Positions 1 to 6,719 of a stretch of DNA of 10,090 nucleotides are shown here, one piece after another. This DNA is from an uncultured Spirochaetales bacterium (GTDB taxonomy: Bacteria; Spirochaetota; Spirochaetia; Sphaerochaetales; Sphaerochaetaceae). The notes under the pieces are model-generated. The model searched no databases and was not told the DNA's origin. It worked only from the letters and a program-made list of their open reading frames with translations. The DNA is taken from the NCBI GenBank assembly GCA_934271365.1, contig CAKQRI010000049.1, positions 1-10,090 on the forward strand, given 5' to 3'. Made by a program: the position numbers and the translations under genes. Every line of letters starts with the position of its first letter. Position 1 is the stretch's first letter.

Positions 1-830
1 CAGCTGGTAACTACAGCTTCAACTGTATCGGTAGAGAGTGGAGAGTTCTTGTTACACTTCCTAGCGATTACACAGCAGATGTTATCGGAAAGGATGAGCT
101 CGCTTATGCAGAGAACCCAGACGATATCTTCCCACTGTACTACACACCATATGAAAAGGTTTCTGTTTCTACAATCGCAAGAATCTGTTCAGATAACTAC
201 GAAGGAACAAAGTACGATGGAACAAAGTCTCCATATGCTGGCATGCATGGTAACGTTCTTTCTATGCCTTATCAGTATAGACCTACAAACGTTCCGCAGT
301 GCACATACTTCCAGATTTCTAACGTTAAGGCATGGCTCCCAGAAGAAGCTAGATGTCTCGTATGGTTCGGTTGGGGTGCTCCAAGCTTAACTTACCTCAC
401 ACCTGTATTCGCATCTCAGACAGAGCTTGCTCCACACTTCGGTAGAGGAACAAGATATGAGTACGATCCACAGTCAGGTTGGTGGAACGAAGCACTTGTA
501 CAGTCTGCTGCAGCTCTCAACTATGCTGATGCTGTTCAGGTTGTTAAGGCAGAAAGAGATCCAAGAATGGAAGCTCAGTTCGAGTCAACATTCGCAGTAC
601 AGAATAAGGCTGCTAAGATGATTGCTAACGGCGAGAGAGAAGCTGCTATTGATATGCTTACAAAGTATGCTAATGATCAGTCTCTGATGTGGTTCAACCT
701 TTATGGTAACCTCTCTGAGCAGCTCGTTGCTAGATATGTAGTTGGCAGAGTTAACATGAAGTCTTCTCCAGCTCTTCACGAAGAATGGTGGAAGAATGTT
801 GTTACTGCTGTTTCTGCAGTAGAGAAATAA
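1..830 (+). CDS. Secreted C69-family (PepD-like) peptidase, 3' part; 5' end outside the window
   Basis: The frame is open from the first complete codon at position 3 and gives about 275 residues of the C-terminal half of a C69-type dipeptidase. It was identified by alignment with the two complete paralogues downstream. Shared blocks include EARCLVWFGWGAPS, TYLTPVFAS, HFGRGTR and SGWWN, then a helical tail with DPRMEAQFESTFAVQNKAA and MWFNLYGNLSEQL. The N-terminal catalytic Cys would lie upstream and cannot be checked. C69 enzymes are N-terminal-nucleophile hydrolases, mostly known as dipeptidases. The C-terminal end (VNMKSS...WWKNVV) matches C69-3 (VNMKVP...WWKNIV) better than C69-2, so copies 1 and 3 are probably closest relatives. 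The next gene, a small lipoprotein, begins 85 bases downstream after two hairpins. The family call is fairly secure; the substrate is unknown. Internal ATGs, for example at 243, sit within conserved sequence and are not the start. Confidence 0.88.
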   Translation, partial: AGNYSFNCIGREWRVLVTLPSDYTADVIGKDELAYAENPDDIFPLYYTPYEKVSVSTIARICSDNYEGTKYDGTKSPYAGMHGNVLSMPYQYRPTNVPQCTYFQISNVKAWLPEEARCLVWFGWGAPSLTYLTPVFASQTELAPHFGRGTRYEYDPQSGWWNEALVQSAAALNYADAVQVVKAERDPRMEAQFESTFAVQNKAAKMIANGEREAAIDMLTKYANDQSLMWFNLYGNLSEQLVARYVVGRVNMKSSPALHEEWWKNVVTAVSAVEK

Positions 831-838
831 GTAATTGA

Positions 839-870
839 GGAGGCTGATGCAAATAAGAGCTAAAGCCTCC
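839..870 (+). other. Intergenic hairpin between C69-1 and lipoprotein A
   Basis: GGAGGCT (839-845) pairs perfectly with AGCCTCC (864-870) around an 18-base loop. No T run follows, so it is not a classical terminator. The left arm contains a Shine-Dalgarno-like GGAGG, but no useful start codon sits at the right distance for a long frame. It may be an mRNA processing or stability element, or chance. Confidence 0.4.
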
Positions 871-885
871 GATGAAAAGAAATTT

Positions 886-899
886 GAGACTTAGGTCTC
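886..899 (+). other. Small hairpin just before the lipoprotein A ribosome site
   Basis: GAGAC (886-890), loop TTAG, GTCTC (895-899). The 5-bp perfect stem ends five bases before the GGAG (905-908) that serves the ATG at 916. It could tune translation or protect the downstream message. No T run follows, so it is not a terminator. Confidence 0.4.
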
Positions 900-915
900 T
901 ATATGGAGATTTTTA

Positions 916-1278
916 ATGAAAAGAACTTTCATTTCAGCTCTAGCAGTAATGCTTCTTTCTCTCTGCTTGATTGGATGTTCAACCACATGGCAGAAGACAG
1001 AAGGTGCTCAGGCTGTTGCAGAGTACAACCTTGTTGGTTATAAGTTCGGTTTTACACTTGATGGTAATACCGTAACATTCGATTATGTTGATGCAGTTGG
1101 CGATAGCACAATCCCACTTATTGCTTCAACTCTTGGTAGTGTTCTTCCTGGATACTGTGATTATGATTATCCAGAGGGCGGAGTAATTGTCCTTAAGGCT
1201 AAAGCTAACTTAACTGAAGCTCAGTTCAATGAGTTTGTAGAAGCAGCCGAAGCTCTTATCTACGATACAATATACTAA
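916..1278 (+). CDS. Small lipoprotein A (120 aa), paired with C69 peptidases; family not recognised
   Basis: The product is 120 residues. Residues 1-20 form a lipoprotein signal peptide with lipobox LIGC, so Cys21 should be diacylated and the mature protein (about 100 residues) membrane anchored. GGAG at 905-908 sets the start. The mature part is small and acidic, with VGYKFGFTLDGNTVTFDYVD around 40-60 (probable beta hairpin) and a C-terminal helix FNEFVEAAEALIYDTIY. It is paralogous to the lipoprotein at 4781: same length, same GY.(Y/F).FTL.GNTV core and the same FVE.A..L(I/V)Y..IY end. Both follow a C69 gene directly, which suggests a joint role such as an accessory, anchor or inhibitor. 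I do not recognise the family and assign no function. Confidence 0.85.
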   Translation: MKRTFISALAVMLLSLCLIGCSTTWQKTEGAQAVAEYNLVGYKFGFTLDGNTVTFDYVDAVGDSTIPLIASTLGSVLPGYCDYDYPEGGVIVLKAKANLTEAQFNEFVEAAEALIYDTIY

Positions 1279-1290
1279 TATGCGTTTTTT

Positions 1291-1312
1291 ATGGCATCCG
1301 AAAGGGTGCCAT
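1291..1312 (+). terminator. Possible weak terminator or 3' stabilising hairpin after lipoprotein A
   Basis: ATGGCATCC (1291-1299), a GAAA tetraloop of the stable GNRA class, and GGGTGCCAT (1304-1312) form a 9-bp stem with one G:U pair, 12 bases after the lipoprotein A stop. A six-T run precedes it, while the nearest long T run (1340-1348) is 27 bases downstream. It therefore looks more like a 3' stabiliser or a poor terminator than a textbook one. Confidence 0.5.
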
Positions 1313-1339
1313 GATTAAATTTGTAGTAAACTTGCTAAA

Positions 1340-1440
1340 TTTTTTTTTGATTTTTTAATTTTTTAGTTTATTCTGATAAAAGTTATTATATGTTGGTTTA
1401 CAAAAAATGTTTTGAAATTAACTTGTAATTGCTTTTTAAA
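1340..1440 (+). promoter_or_regulatory. Probable promoter region of the C69-2/C69-3/lipoprotein B unit
   Basis: The 205-base gap between lipoprotein A and C69-2 is very AT-rich. It contains T runs at 1340-1348, 1351-1356 and 1359-1364, spaced roughly one helical turn apart (possible curved or UP-like DNA). The best core match is TTGAAA (1412-1417), 17 bases, TTTAAA (1435-1440), giving a leader of about 35-40 bases before the ATG at 1484. TTTACA (1397-1402) is an alternative -35 but lacks a well-spaced -10. Placement is by eye. Confidence 0.4.
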
Positions 1441-1483
1441 AGCTCATTCCACCTTTGGTGATTCTATAGAAGGAGAGAAAAGT

Positions 1484-3088
1484 ATGAGAAAATTTTTTGC
1501 GATACTGGCAATCTGCTTGCTAGTAACAGCAGAGACGCTTAGCGCTTGTACTATTTTTGCTATTGGCAAGAATGCAACAGCTGACGGATCTACAATGTCA
1601 ACTCATTCATGCGATTCAACAAGTGATGACCTCAGAGTCTGGCTTATTCCTAGCATGAGTGCAGGAACAGAACGTGATGTCGTTCTCAACGGAAGAGAAG
1701 GTGCAGACTATTCTCAGTTCCCAGCCGTTAAAGACTATGGTGTAAATGGCATGGTCCTCGACAGCTACACAACAACTAGGGATACAAACAGATACATCCA
1801 CGCAATGTACTCTTTCATGAACGATAAGGGTCTTGCAATGGGTGAGTCTACATGTTCATATGATAGAAACAGTGAGCAGGGTAAGCTTGTTAAGGCTGCA
1901 TTTGCTAACAAGGAAGGTATCTATGACTGCTATATGCTTCAGGATATCGCACTTGAGAACTGTGACACAGCACGTGAAGCAGTAGAATTCATGGGCAAGC
2001 TTGTATCAGAGTATGGCTGGAATGGTTCTGCTGAGTGTATCGATATCTGTGATGGAAATGAGGCATGGGTATTCGAAGTTTACGGTGCTAATTACTGGGT
2101 AGCTGCAAGAGTACCAGATGACTCAATCTTCGTAGCTGCTAACAGAGCTAGAATCAACTTCTTTGTAGAAGATGATCCAGAGAATTACCTCTATGCTCCT
2201 GGAATCAAGGAATTCGCACTTGAGAACGGCCTTTGGGACGGAAAGAGTGATTTCATTCCTTGCTTCACATTTGCACCATATCCATATAGACCATATTCAA
2301 CAAGAAGAGAATGGATTGCAATGATGACTCTTAATCCATCTCTCAACCTTGATCCAGAAGAAAAGAATACAGATGCTAATTGGCCATGCTTCGTAAAGCC
2401 TGCTAAGAAAGTAACTGTTCAGGATATCTTCAACCTATATGGTAACTATTATCAGGGTACAGAATATGATACAAGTAAGTCTATCTGGGGCGGACAGTTT
2501 GGTGATCCACTGAACCCAGCTCAGGACTTCACTCAGAGAGCAATCAATAGCTACAGATGTACTTATGTTCAGATTGCAAACGTTAAGTCATGGCTTCCAG
2601 CAGAAGCAAGATGTCTCGTTTGGTTTGGATGGGGTGCTCAGTCTTGCACATACCTTACTCCTCTCTTTGGTTCTCAGCTTTCACTTCCTGAGCACTTCGG
2701 AAGAGGTCTTAGATCTGAATATGATGCTAATTCTGGCTGGTGGAATAACGTTCTTGTTCAGCAGCTTGCTAGAATTAACTATACAGCAGCTATCGAAGAC
2801 ATCAAGGCTGCAAGAGATCAGAAGATGGCAGATCAGTTCGATGTAACATTCGCTATTCAGAACCAGGCTGCTAAGATGATCAAGAATGGTCAGAAGGATG
2901 CAGCTCTTGAGCTTCTTACATCATATTCTAACCAGCAGGCTAACATGTGGTTTAAGACATATGATGATCTTGCAAAGACACTTCTTTCTAACTACATGCT
3001 CGGTTCAGACCATGGTAATACATGGGGTCTGAAGTATACAGATTACTGGACAGATCTTTCAAATTCTGAATGGGGCCAGCATAAATAA
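1484..3088 (+). CDS. Secreted C69-family (PepD-like) Ntn peptidase, copy 2
   Basis: The start is the ATG at 1484, behind a strong AAGGAGAG (1470-1477). The in-frame ATG at 1412 would put 24 polar residues before a normal signal peptide and is rejected. The product is 534 residues. Residues 1-21 are a Sec signal peptide ending T-L-S-A, followed directly by Cys22 in CTIFAIGKNATADGSTM. This is the C69 N-terminus, where the Cys is the processed Ntn nucleophile. Further family-like blocks are YSFMNDKGLAMGESTC, WNGSAECIDICDGNEAWVFE, VFVAANRARIN-type (FVAANRARINFFVEDDPEN) and EARCLVWFGWGA. Expected role: dipeptide or short-peptide hydrolysis outside the cytoplasm. LSAC is also a perfect lipobox, so lipidation of the same Cys is possible. 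It is followed 12 bases later by C69-3. Ile codons are almost all ATC/ATT, pointing to high expression. The family call is strong; the substrate is unknown. Confidence 0.9.
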   Translation: MRKFFAILAICLLVTAETLSACTIFAIGKNATADGSTMSTHSCDSTSDDLRVWLIPSMSAGTERDVVLNGREGADYSQFPAVKDYGVNGMVLDSYTTTRDTNRYIHAMYSFMNDKGLAMGESTCSYDRNSEQGKLVKAAFANKEGIYDCYMLQDIALENCDTAREAVEFMGKLVSEYGWNGSAECIDICDGNEAWVFEVYGANYWVAARVPDDSIFVAANRARINFFVEDDPENYLYAPGIKEFALENGLWDGKSDFIPCFTFAPYPYRPYSTRREWIAMMTLNPSLNLDPEEKNTDANWPCFVKPAKKVTVQDIFNLYGNYYQGTEYDTSKSIWGGQFGDPLNPAQDFTQRAINSYRCTYVQIANVKSWLPAEARCLVWFGWGAQSCTYLTPLFGSQLSLPEHFGRGLRSEYDANSGWWNNVLVQQLARINYTAAIEDIKAARDQKMADQFDVTFAIQNQAAKMIKNGQKDAALELLTSYSNQQANMWFKTYDDLAKTLLSNYMLGSDHGNTWGLKYTDYWTDLSNSEWGQHK

Positions 3089-3100
3089 AAGGGGTTGATA

Positions 3101-4738
3101 ATGAAAAAAGTATTAATCACAGCATTAGCAGTATTATTCATTGCTGCTCAGAGCTTAGCTGCTTGTACTATCTTCGCAGTTGCTAAGGGTGCAACAGTTG
3201 ATGGCTCTGCAATGACAAGCCACACTTGTGACTCAAACTCAGATGACGTTAGAATCTGGCTTATTCCTTCAATGGAAGCTGGCTCAGAGAGAGATGTAGT
3301 TGTAGACGGCAGAGCTGGTGCTGATTACAGCCAGTTCCCAGAGGTAAAGGATTACGGAACAAGAGGTACAGCAGTTTCTTCTTACATTAATGAGAAGGCT
3401 ACAAACCAGTATGTTCATGGTATGTATTCATTCATGAACGATAAGGGTCTTGCTATGGGCGAGTCCACTTGTGTTTATGACAGAAATACAGATCACGGTA
3501 AGGCAATCAAGGCATGGATGTCAGCATCAGAAGGTATCTGGGACTGCTACATGCTCCAGGATGCAGCACTTGAGAACTGCTCGACAGCTAGAGAAGCTGT
3601 AGCATTCATGGGTGAGAAGATTGAGGCTGATGGCTGGAATGGCTATGCAGAGTGTATCAATATCACAGATGGTAATGAGACATGGATTCTTGAGGCTTAT
3701 GGTGGAACAGCTTGGGTAGCAATGAGAGTGCCAGATGATTCTGTATTCGTAGCTGCTAACAGAGCTAGAATCAACTACCTCATCGAAAATGATCCAGATA
3801 ACTGCCAGTACAACCCAGAGCTCAAGAACATTGCTCTTCAGTATGGTCTTTGGGATGGAAAGAGCGAATTCAAGCCAAACGATGTATTCTGCGGTAACAA
3901 GGAAGAGAACATGGGCTGCACACTCAGAGAGTGGAGAGCAATAATTCTTCTTAACCCAGAGTATAGCAACCTCGATCCATTTGGTGATCCTGATGATTAT
4001 CCTCTTTTTGTTAAGCCTGCTAAGAAGCTTACAGTTGCAGATATTCACGCATTCTGCTCTGACTACTATGCAGGAACACAGTTCGATCTTTCCCGCACAG
4101 CTGATGCAGGCGATTTCGGTAACGTTCTCAGCAACTACCACAACAACCTGAAGAAGGCTACTCGTGAGGGTGTTGCTAGACCTATCAACATGTTCCGTGC
4201 AACATATGTACAGATCTCTCAGGTAAAGCCTTACCTCCCAGAAGAAGCAAGATGTCTTGTTTGGGTTGGTTGGGGTGCTCCAAGCACAACTTACCTCACA
4301 CCTGTATTTGCTTCTGCTACAGAGCTCCCTGAGTTCTTTGGCCGTGGCGTAAGAGCAAAGCTTGATAACGAGTCTGGATTCTGGAATTCTGCTAAGGTTC
4401 AGCAGCTTTCTACAATCAACTATCGCTCAGCAATTGAGGATATCAAGGCTGTAAGAGATCCTAAGATGGCTACAGTTTATGAGCAGACAGCAGTTGCTCA
4501 GGAAGTTGCAGCTTCTATGATTGCAGCTGGACAGAAAGACCTTGCTGTTAAGTACCTGACAGGATATGCATCAGCAGTTGCAACAGACTGGTTCGAGACA
4601 TATCGTGCTCTTGGTGATACTCTCACAGCTAAGTATATGTTCGGTAACGTAAACATGAAGGTTCCTGCTCGTTCTGATTGGTGGAAGAACATCGTATTTG
4701 ATTCAGTTAAGAATAACCTCAGACCTGAAGAAGTATAA
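3101..4738 (+). CDS. Secreted C69-family (PepD-like) Ntn peptidase, copy 3
   Basis: The start is taken as ATG 3101, six bases after AAAAGGGG. A TTG two codons earlier (3095) is possible but overlaps the ribosome site. The product is 545 residues and paralogous to copy 2 over its whole length. Residues 1-21 are a signal peptide ending S-L-A-A, then Cys22 in CTIFAVAKGATVDGSAM, the predicted N-terminal nucleophile. Shared blocks are YSFMNDKGLAMGESTC, WNGYAECINITDGNETWILE, FVAANRARINYLIENDPDN, EARCLVWVGWGAPSTTYLTP and FGRGVR. LAAC is also a full lipobox, so the same localisation question arises as in copy 2. It differs from copy 2 in the linker at about 260-370 and at the C-terminus, where it resembles copy 1. 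It is only 12 bases after copy 2, so almost surely co-transcribed. Lipoprotein B follows after a hairpin. Substrate unknown; PGA fragments or short peptides are inference. Confidence 0.9.
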   Translation: MKKVLITALAVLFIAAQSLAACTIFAVAKGATVDGSAMTSHTCDSNSDDVRIWLIPSMEAGSERDVVVDGRAGADYSQFPEVKDYGTRGTAVSSYINEKATNQYVHGMYSFMNDKGLAMGESTCVYDRNTDHGKAIKAWMSASEGIWDCYMLQDAALENCSTAREAVAFMGEKIEADGWNGYAECINITDGNETWILEAYGGTAWVAMRVPDDSVFVAANRARINYLIENDPDNCQYNPELKNIALQYGLWDGKSEFKPNDVFCGNKEENMGCTLREWRAIILLNPEYSNLDPFGDPDDYPLFVKPAKKLTVADIHAFCSDYYAGTQFDLSRTADAGDFGNVLSNYHNNLKKATREGVARPINMFRATYVQISQVKPYLPEEARCLVWVGWGAPSTTYLTPVFASATELPEFFGRGVRAKLDNESGFWNSAKVQQLSTINYRSAIEDIKAVRDPKMATVYEQTAVAQEVAASMIAAGQKDLAVKYLTGYASAVATDWFETYRALGDTLTAKYMFGNVNMKVPARSDWWKNIVFDSVKNNLRPEEV

Positions 4739-4746
4739 TCGACATG

Positions 4747-4765
4747 GCGTGCTCTCAGAGCACGC
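4747..4765 (+). other. Perfect hairpin between C69-3 and lipoprotein B
   Basis: GCGTGCTC (4747-4754), loop TCA, GAGCACGC (4758-4765): an 8-bp GC-rich perfect stem beginning 8 bases after the C69-3 stop. It is followed by ATTAAGGAAAG, which holds the ribosome site for the next gene, and has no T run. A processing or stability element, or a partial block setting the peptidase-to-lipoprotein ratio, fits better than a terminator. Confidence 0.6.
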
Positions 4766-4780
4766 ATTAAGGAAAGCATT

Positions 4781-5143
4781 ATGAAGAAAACAAAATTAGC
4801 TCTACTGGCTTTATTTGCTGCAATCGTTCTTGTAGTAACAGGATGTGCATCAACTGCTGCTGGAGAAGCTGCTAAGACAGAAGCCTCCTATGAAATTGTC
4901 GGATATCGCTATGTATTCACTCTTCAGGGTAATACAGTTGAAGTTTGTTACGTTGACTGGTATGGAGATGATGAGATTAAGGCTATGGAAGATGCATTCA
5001 AAGCAATGATTCCAAATGCTGTATCTGCTGAAAATCCAGCACCTGGCAGAATCGTAATCACTTCAGCAAAAGATATCTCTGCTAAGAATTTCGATGCATT
5101 CGTAGAACAGGCAAAGGAACTTGTATACAATCAGATTTATTAA
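4781..5143 (+). CDS. Small lipoprotein B (120 aa), paralogue of lipoprotein A; family not recognised
   Basis: AAGGA at 4769-4773 sets the ATG at 4781. The product is 120 residues with a lipoprotein signal peptide. The hydrophobic stretch LALLALFAAIVLVV ends in lipobox VTGC, so Cys22 is the predicted lipid anchor. The mature domain carries YEIVGYRYVFTLQGNTVEV at about 37-55, an acidic turn WYGDDE, a helix KAMEDAFKAMIP, a strand GRIVITS and a terminal helix FDAFVEQAKELVYNQIY. These match lipoprotein A in order, spacing and total length, so the two are duplicates that have diverged. It is the last gene before the 13-bp hairpin at 5173 and probably the end of the C69 transcription unit. Codon use (AAG, TTC, ATC) is like the C69 genes. 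The function is unknown; a partner or anchor for the secreted peptidases is inference from the twice-repeated pairing. Confidence 0.87.
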   Translation: MKKTKLALLALFAAIVLVVTGCASTAAGEAAKTEASYEIVGYRYVFTLQGNTVEVCYVDWYGDDEIKAMEDAFKAMIPNAVSAENPAPGRIVITSAKDISAKNFDAFVEQAKELVYNQIY

Positions 5144-5172
5144 TCTGTAATACATGTCACTAGAATGATATT

Positions 5173-5203
5173 ATGAGGTGTCAGATTATTTCTGACACCT
5201 CAT
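5173..5203 (+). terminator. Strong hairpin between the C69 unit and pgsB (terminator or attenuator)
   Basis: ATGAGGTGTCAGA (5173-5185), loop TTATT, TCTGACACCTCAT (5191-5203): a 13-bp perfect stem. The 3' arm is followed by TGGTTTGAG, only moderately T-rich, so termination may be incomplete. The stem ends just ten bases before the pgsB ATG at 5214. The same element therefore both closes the C69 unit and sits in the pgsB translation initiation region. Confidence 0.65.
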
Positions 5204-5213
5204 TGGTTTGAGT

Positions 5214-6290
5214 ATGAAAATTATTTTGCTGCTGACTTTTATTCTGCTGATTATGGGCCTTCTAGAGAAAGCCAGACATGAAAGAAATCTAAAAAAGGTC
5301 CCAATAAGAATCCTTATAAACGGAACTAGAGGTAAGACTACGCTTACGAGGCTTCTTGTTGCATCACTTAATGCTGCTGGAATAAGAACTATAGGCCGTA
5401 CTACAGGCTCTGAGGCTGCTGTAATTTATCCTGATGGTAGAATAGAGAGCATTATAAGGCATAGAAGCGCAAGAGTGTATGAGATTATAAAGTTCTTCCG
5501 TTTAGCAGCAGGAGAAAAAGCCGAATGTGCTGTAGTTGAATGCATGGCCCTCCAGAGTGAGAATCAGAAAGCATTCCGTGATTCTCTTGTTAAGCCTGGA
5601 ACTGTGGTAATAGTCAATACATTTGTAGACCATGTTCCAGAGATGGGAGATACAAGAGAGAGCACAAGCAGGGTCCTTGGGCTCTCAGTTCCTAAAAATG
5701 CAGAGCTTTATGTTACAGAGCATTTCTATGACAGCTTTGAGCATGTTCATTTTGTTGATATCCCAGAAAACGGCATAGAAGTGAATGGTATCCATCCATC
5801 TGCAATTGCAATAGCCTCTGCCGTACTTAAAGATATGGACATTGAACCCTCTGCACTAGATGAAGGAATAAAGAACTTTGTACCGGATAAAGGGCTTCTT
5901 AACCCATTTAATGTGGGAACTGGATCTTCATTTGTTCCATCATTCAGCATAAATGATCTAACTTGCATGGATGCTGCTATAAAGAAGTGGAGCAGGGATG
6001 GAAGGAAGCTTTCTGTTATCTATAACAATAGAAAGGATAGAGAATACCGCATCGGTCTTTTCATGAAGGTTCTGAAAGATAATAAAGATTCAATATCGAA
6101 TGTCTATGTAATTGGTGACTATCGCAGAAAAGTAGCATTCCACTTCAATAGTGTCGTACCTTCTTCTCCATATGATGTTGATGATTTGAAGAATACTATC
6201 ATGAATAGCAAAAACAGCCTTTTTGTTGGGCTTGGAAATATAAAGGGTAAGGGAGAGGAGCTTATCTCTCTCTTTGAGAAGGAGTCATAA
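5214..6290 (+). CDS. pgsB: PgsB/CapB poly-gamma-glutamate synthase, ATP-dependent amide ligase
   Basis: PgsB/CapB is a Mur-ligase-like enzyme. It activates the gamma-carboxyl of glutamate with ATP and adds glutamates to the growing PGA chain at the membrane, working with PgsC. From ATG 5214 the product is 358 residues; known PgsB proteins are around 390-400. An N-terminal membrane segment (residues 2-17) is followed by the Walker A loop NGTRGKTT (36-43). Then come the PgsB hallmark GRTTGSEAAVIYPDG (61-75), VVECMALQ (107-114) and NTFVDHVPEMGDTRE (135-149). A ligase-like C-terminal domain has YNNRKDREYR (270-279) and VGLGNIKGKGEEL (338-350). A TTG two codons upstream is an alternative start. 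No good Shine-Dalgarno precedes either, and a strong hairpin lies directly upstream, so translation may be controlled. It overlaps pgsC by one base. Codon use shifts to many ATA and AGA codons, unlike the C69 genes. Confidence 0.93.
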   Translation: MKIILLLTFILLIMGLLEKARHERNLKKVPIRILINGTRGKTTLTRLLVASLNAAGIRTIGRTTGSEAAVIYPDGRIESIIRHRSARVYEIIKFFRLAAGEKAECAVVECMALQSENQKAFRDSLVKPGTVVIVNTFVDHVPEMGDTRESTSRVLGLSVPKNAELYVTEHFYDSFEHVHFVDIPENGIEVNGIHPSAIAIASAVLKDMDIEPSALDEGIKNFVPDKGLLNPFNVGTGSSFVPSFSINDLTCMDAAIKKWSRDGRKLSVIYNNRKDREYRIGLFMKVLKDNKDSISNVYVIGDYRRKVAFHFNSVVPSSPYDVDDLKNTIMNSKNSLFVGLGNIKGKGEELISLFEKES

Positions 6291-6718
6291 TGCTTTTTAA
6301 TCTTGTTGCTTTCAGTGTAATAATGAGCTTTATCTGTACAGAATTCACAGGATTTCTGACAGGTGGGCTTGTATCTGCAGGATATCTAGCGTATTTCTTT
6401 CATGAGCCGACAAGAATAGCTTCGACTCTTGTGATTGCAGTAATTCTGGCTCTTATTGTCAAGCTACTGCAGCATTTCATAATCCTCTATGGAAGAAGAC
6501 GATTTGCTCTGACATTGGTTCTTTCATTGATTGCTGTATGGATTCTGGATAAGACTGCATTCATGTATTCATCATACGGTGTTGATTTCAGGATGATAGG
6601 ATATATTGTTCCTGGACTTATTGCATCTGATATGGAGAAGCAGGGAATAGTGAAGACTCTGCTTACAATTGCATGTATTACTGCGATTATCAGATTACTG
6701 GTAATCATTGGAGGCTGA
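6290..6718 (+). CDS. pgsC: PgsC/CapC poly-gamma-glutamate synthase membrane subunit
   Basis: PgsC is the small integral membrane partner of PgsB in the PGA synthase complex. The product is 142 residues, close to the usual length of about 149, and consists almost wholly of hydrophobic segments. Family hallmarks are visible: TEFTGFLTGGLVSAGYLA (17-34), HEPTRIASTL (38-47), ILYGRRRFALTLVLS (65-79) and IGYIVPGLIASDMEKQGI (103-120). About four to five membrane segments are expected. Its ATG shares one base with the pgsB stop (TAATG), with a good GAAGGAG at 6278-6284 inside pgsB, so the two are translationally coupled. This supports a fixed PgsB:PgsC ratio. The pgsW ATG follows one base after the stop. 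Confidence 0.94.
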   Translation: MLFNLVAFSVIMSFICTEFTGFLTGGLVSAGYLAYFFHEPTRIASTLVIAVILALIVKLLQHFIILYGRRRFALTLVLSLIAVWILDKTAFMYSSYGVDFRMIGYIVPGLIASDMEKQGIVKTLLTIACITAIIRLLVIIGG

Positions 6719-6719
6719 T

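Noticed and set aside
1291..1312. Classical rho-independent terminator after lipoprotein A
   Set aside because: The stem is good, but no T run follows directly. It was kept only as a weak terminator or stabilising hairpin.
1412..1483. In-frame ATG at 1412 as the start of C69-2
   Set aside because: It would add 24 mostly polar residues before a standard signal peptide and has no ribosome site. ATG 1484 has AAGGAGAG at the right distance.
3527..4141. Long minus-strand open frame opposite C69-3
   Set aside because: It lies wholly antisense to a well-conserved paralogous coding region. Its composition (Cys- and Ile-rich) is what the reverse frame of such codons gives, with no domain or ribosome site support.
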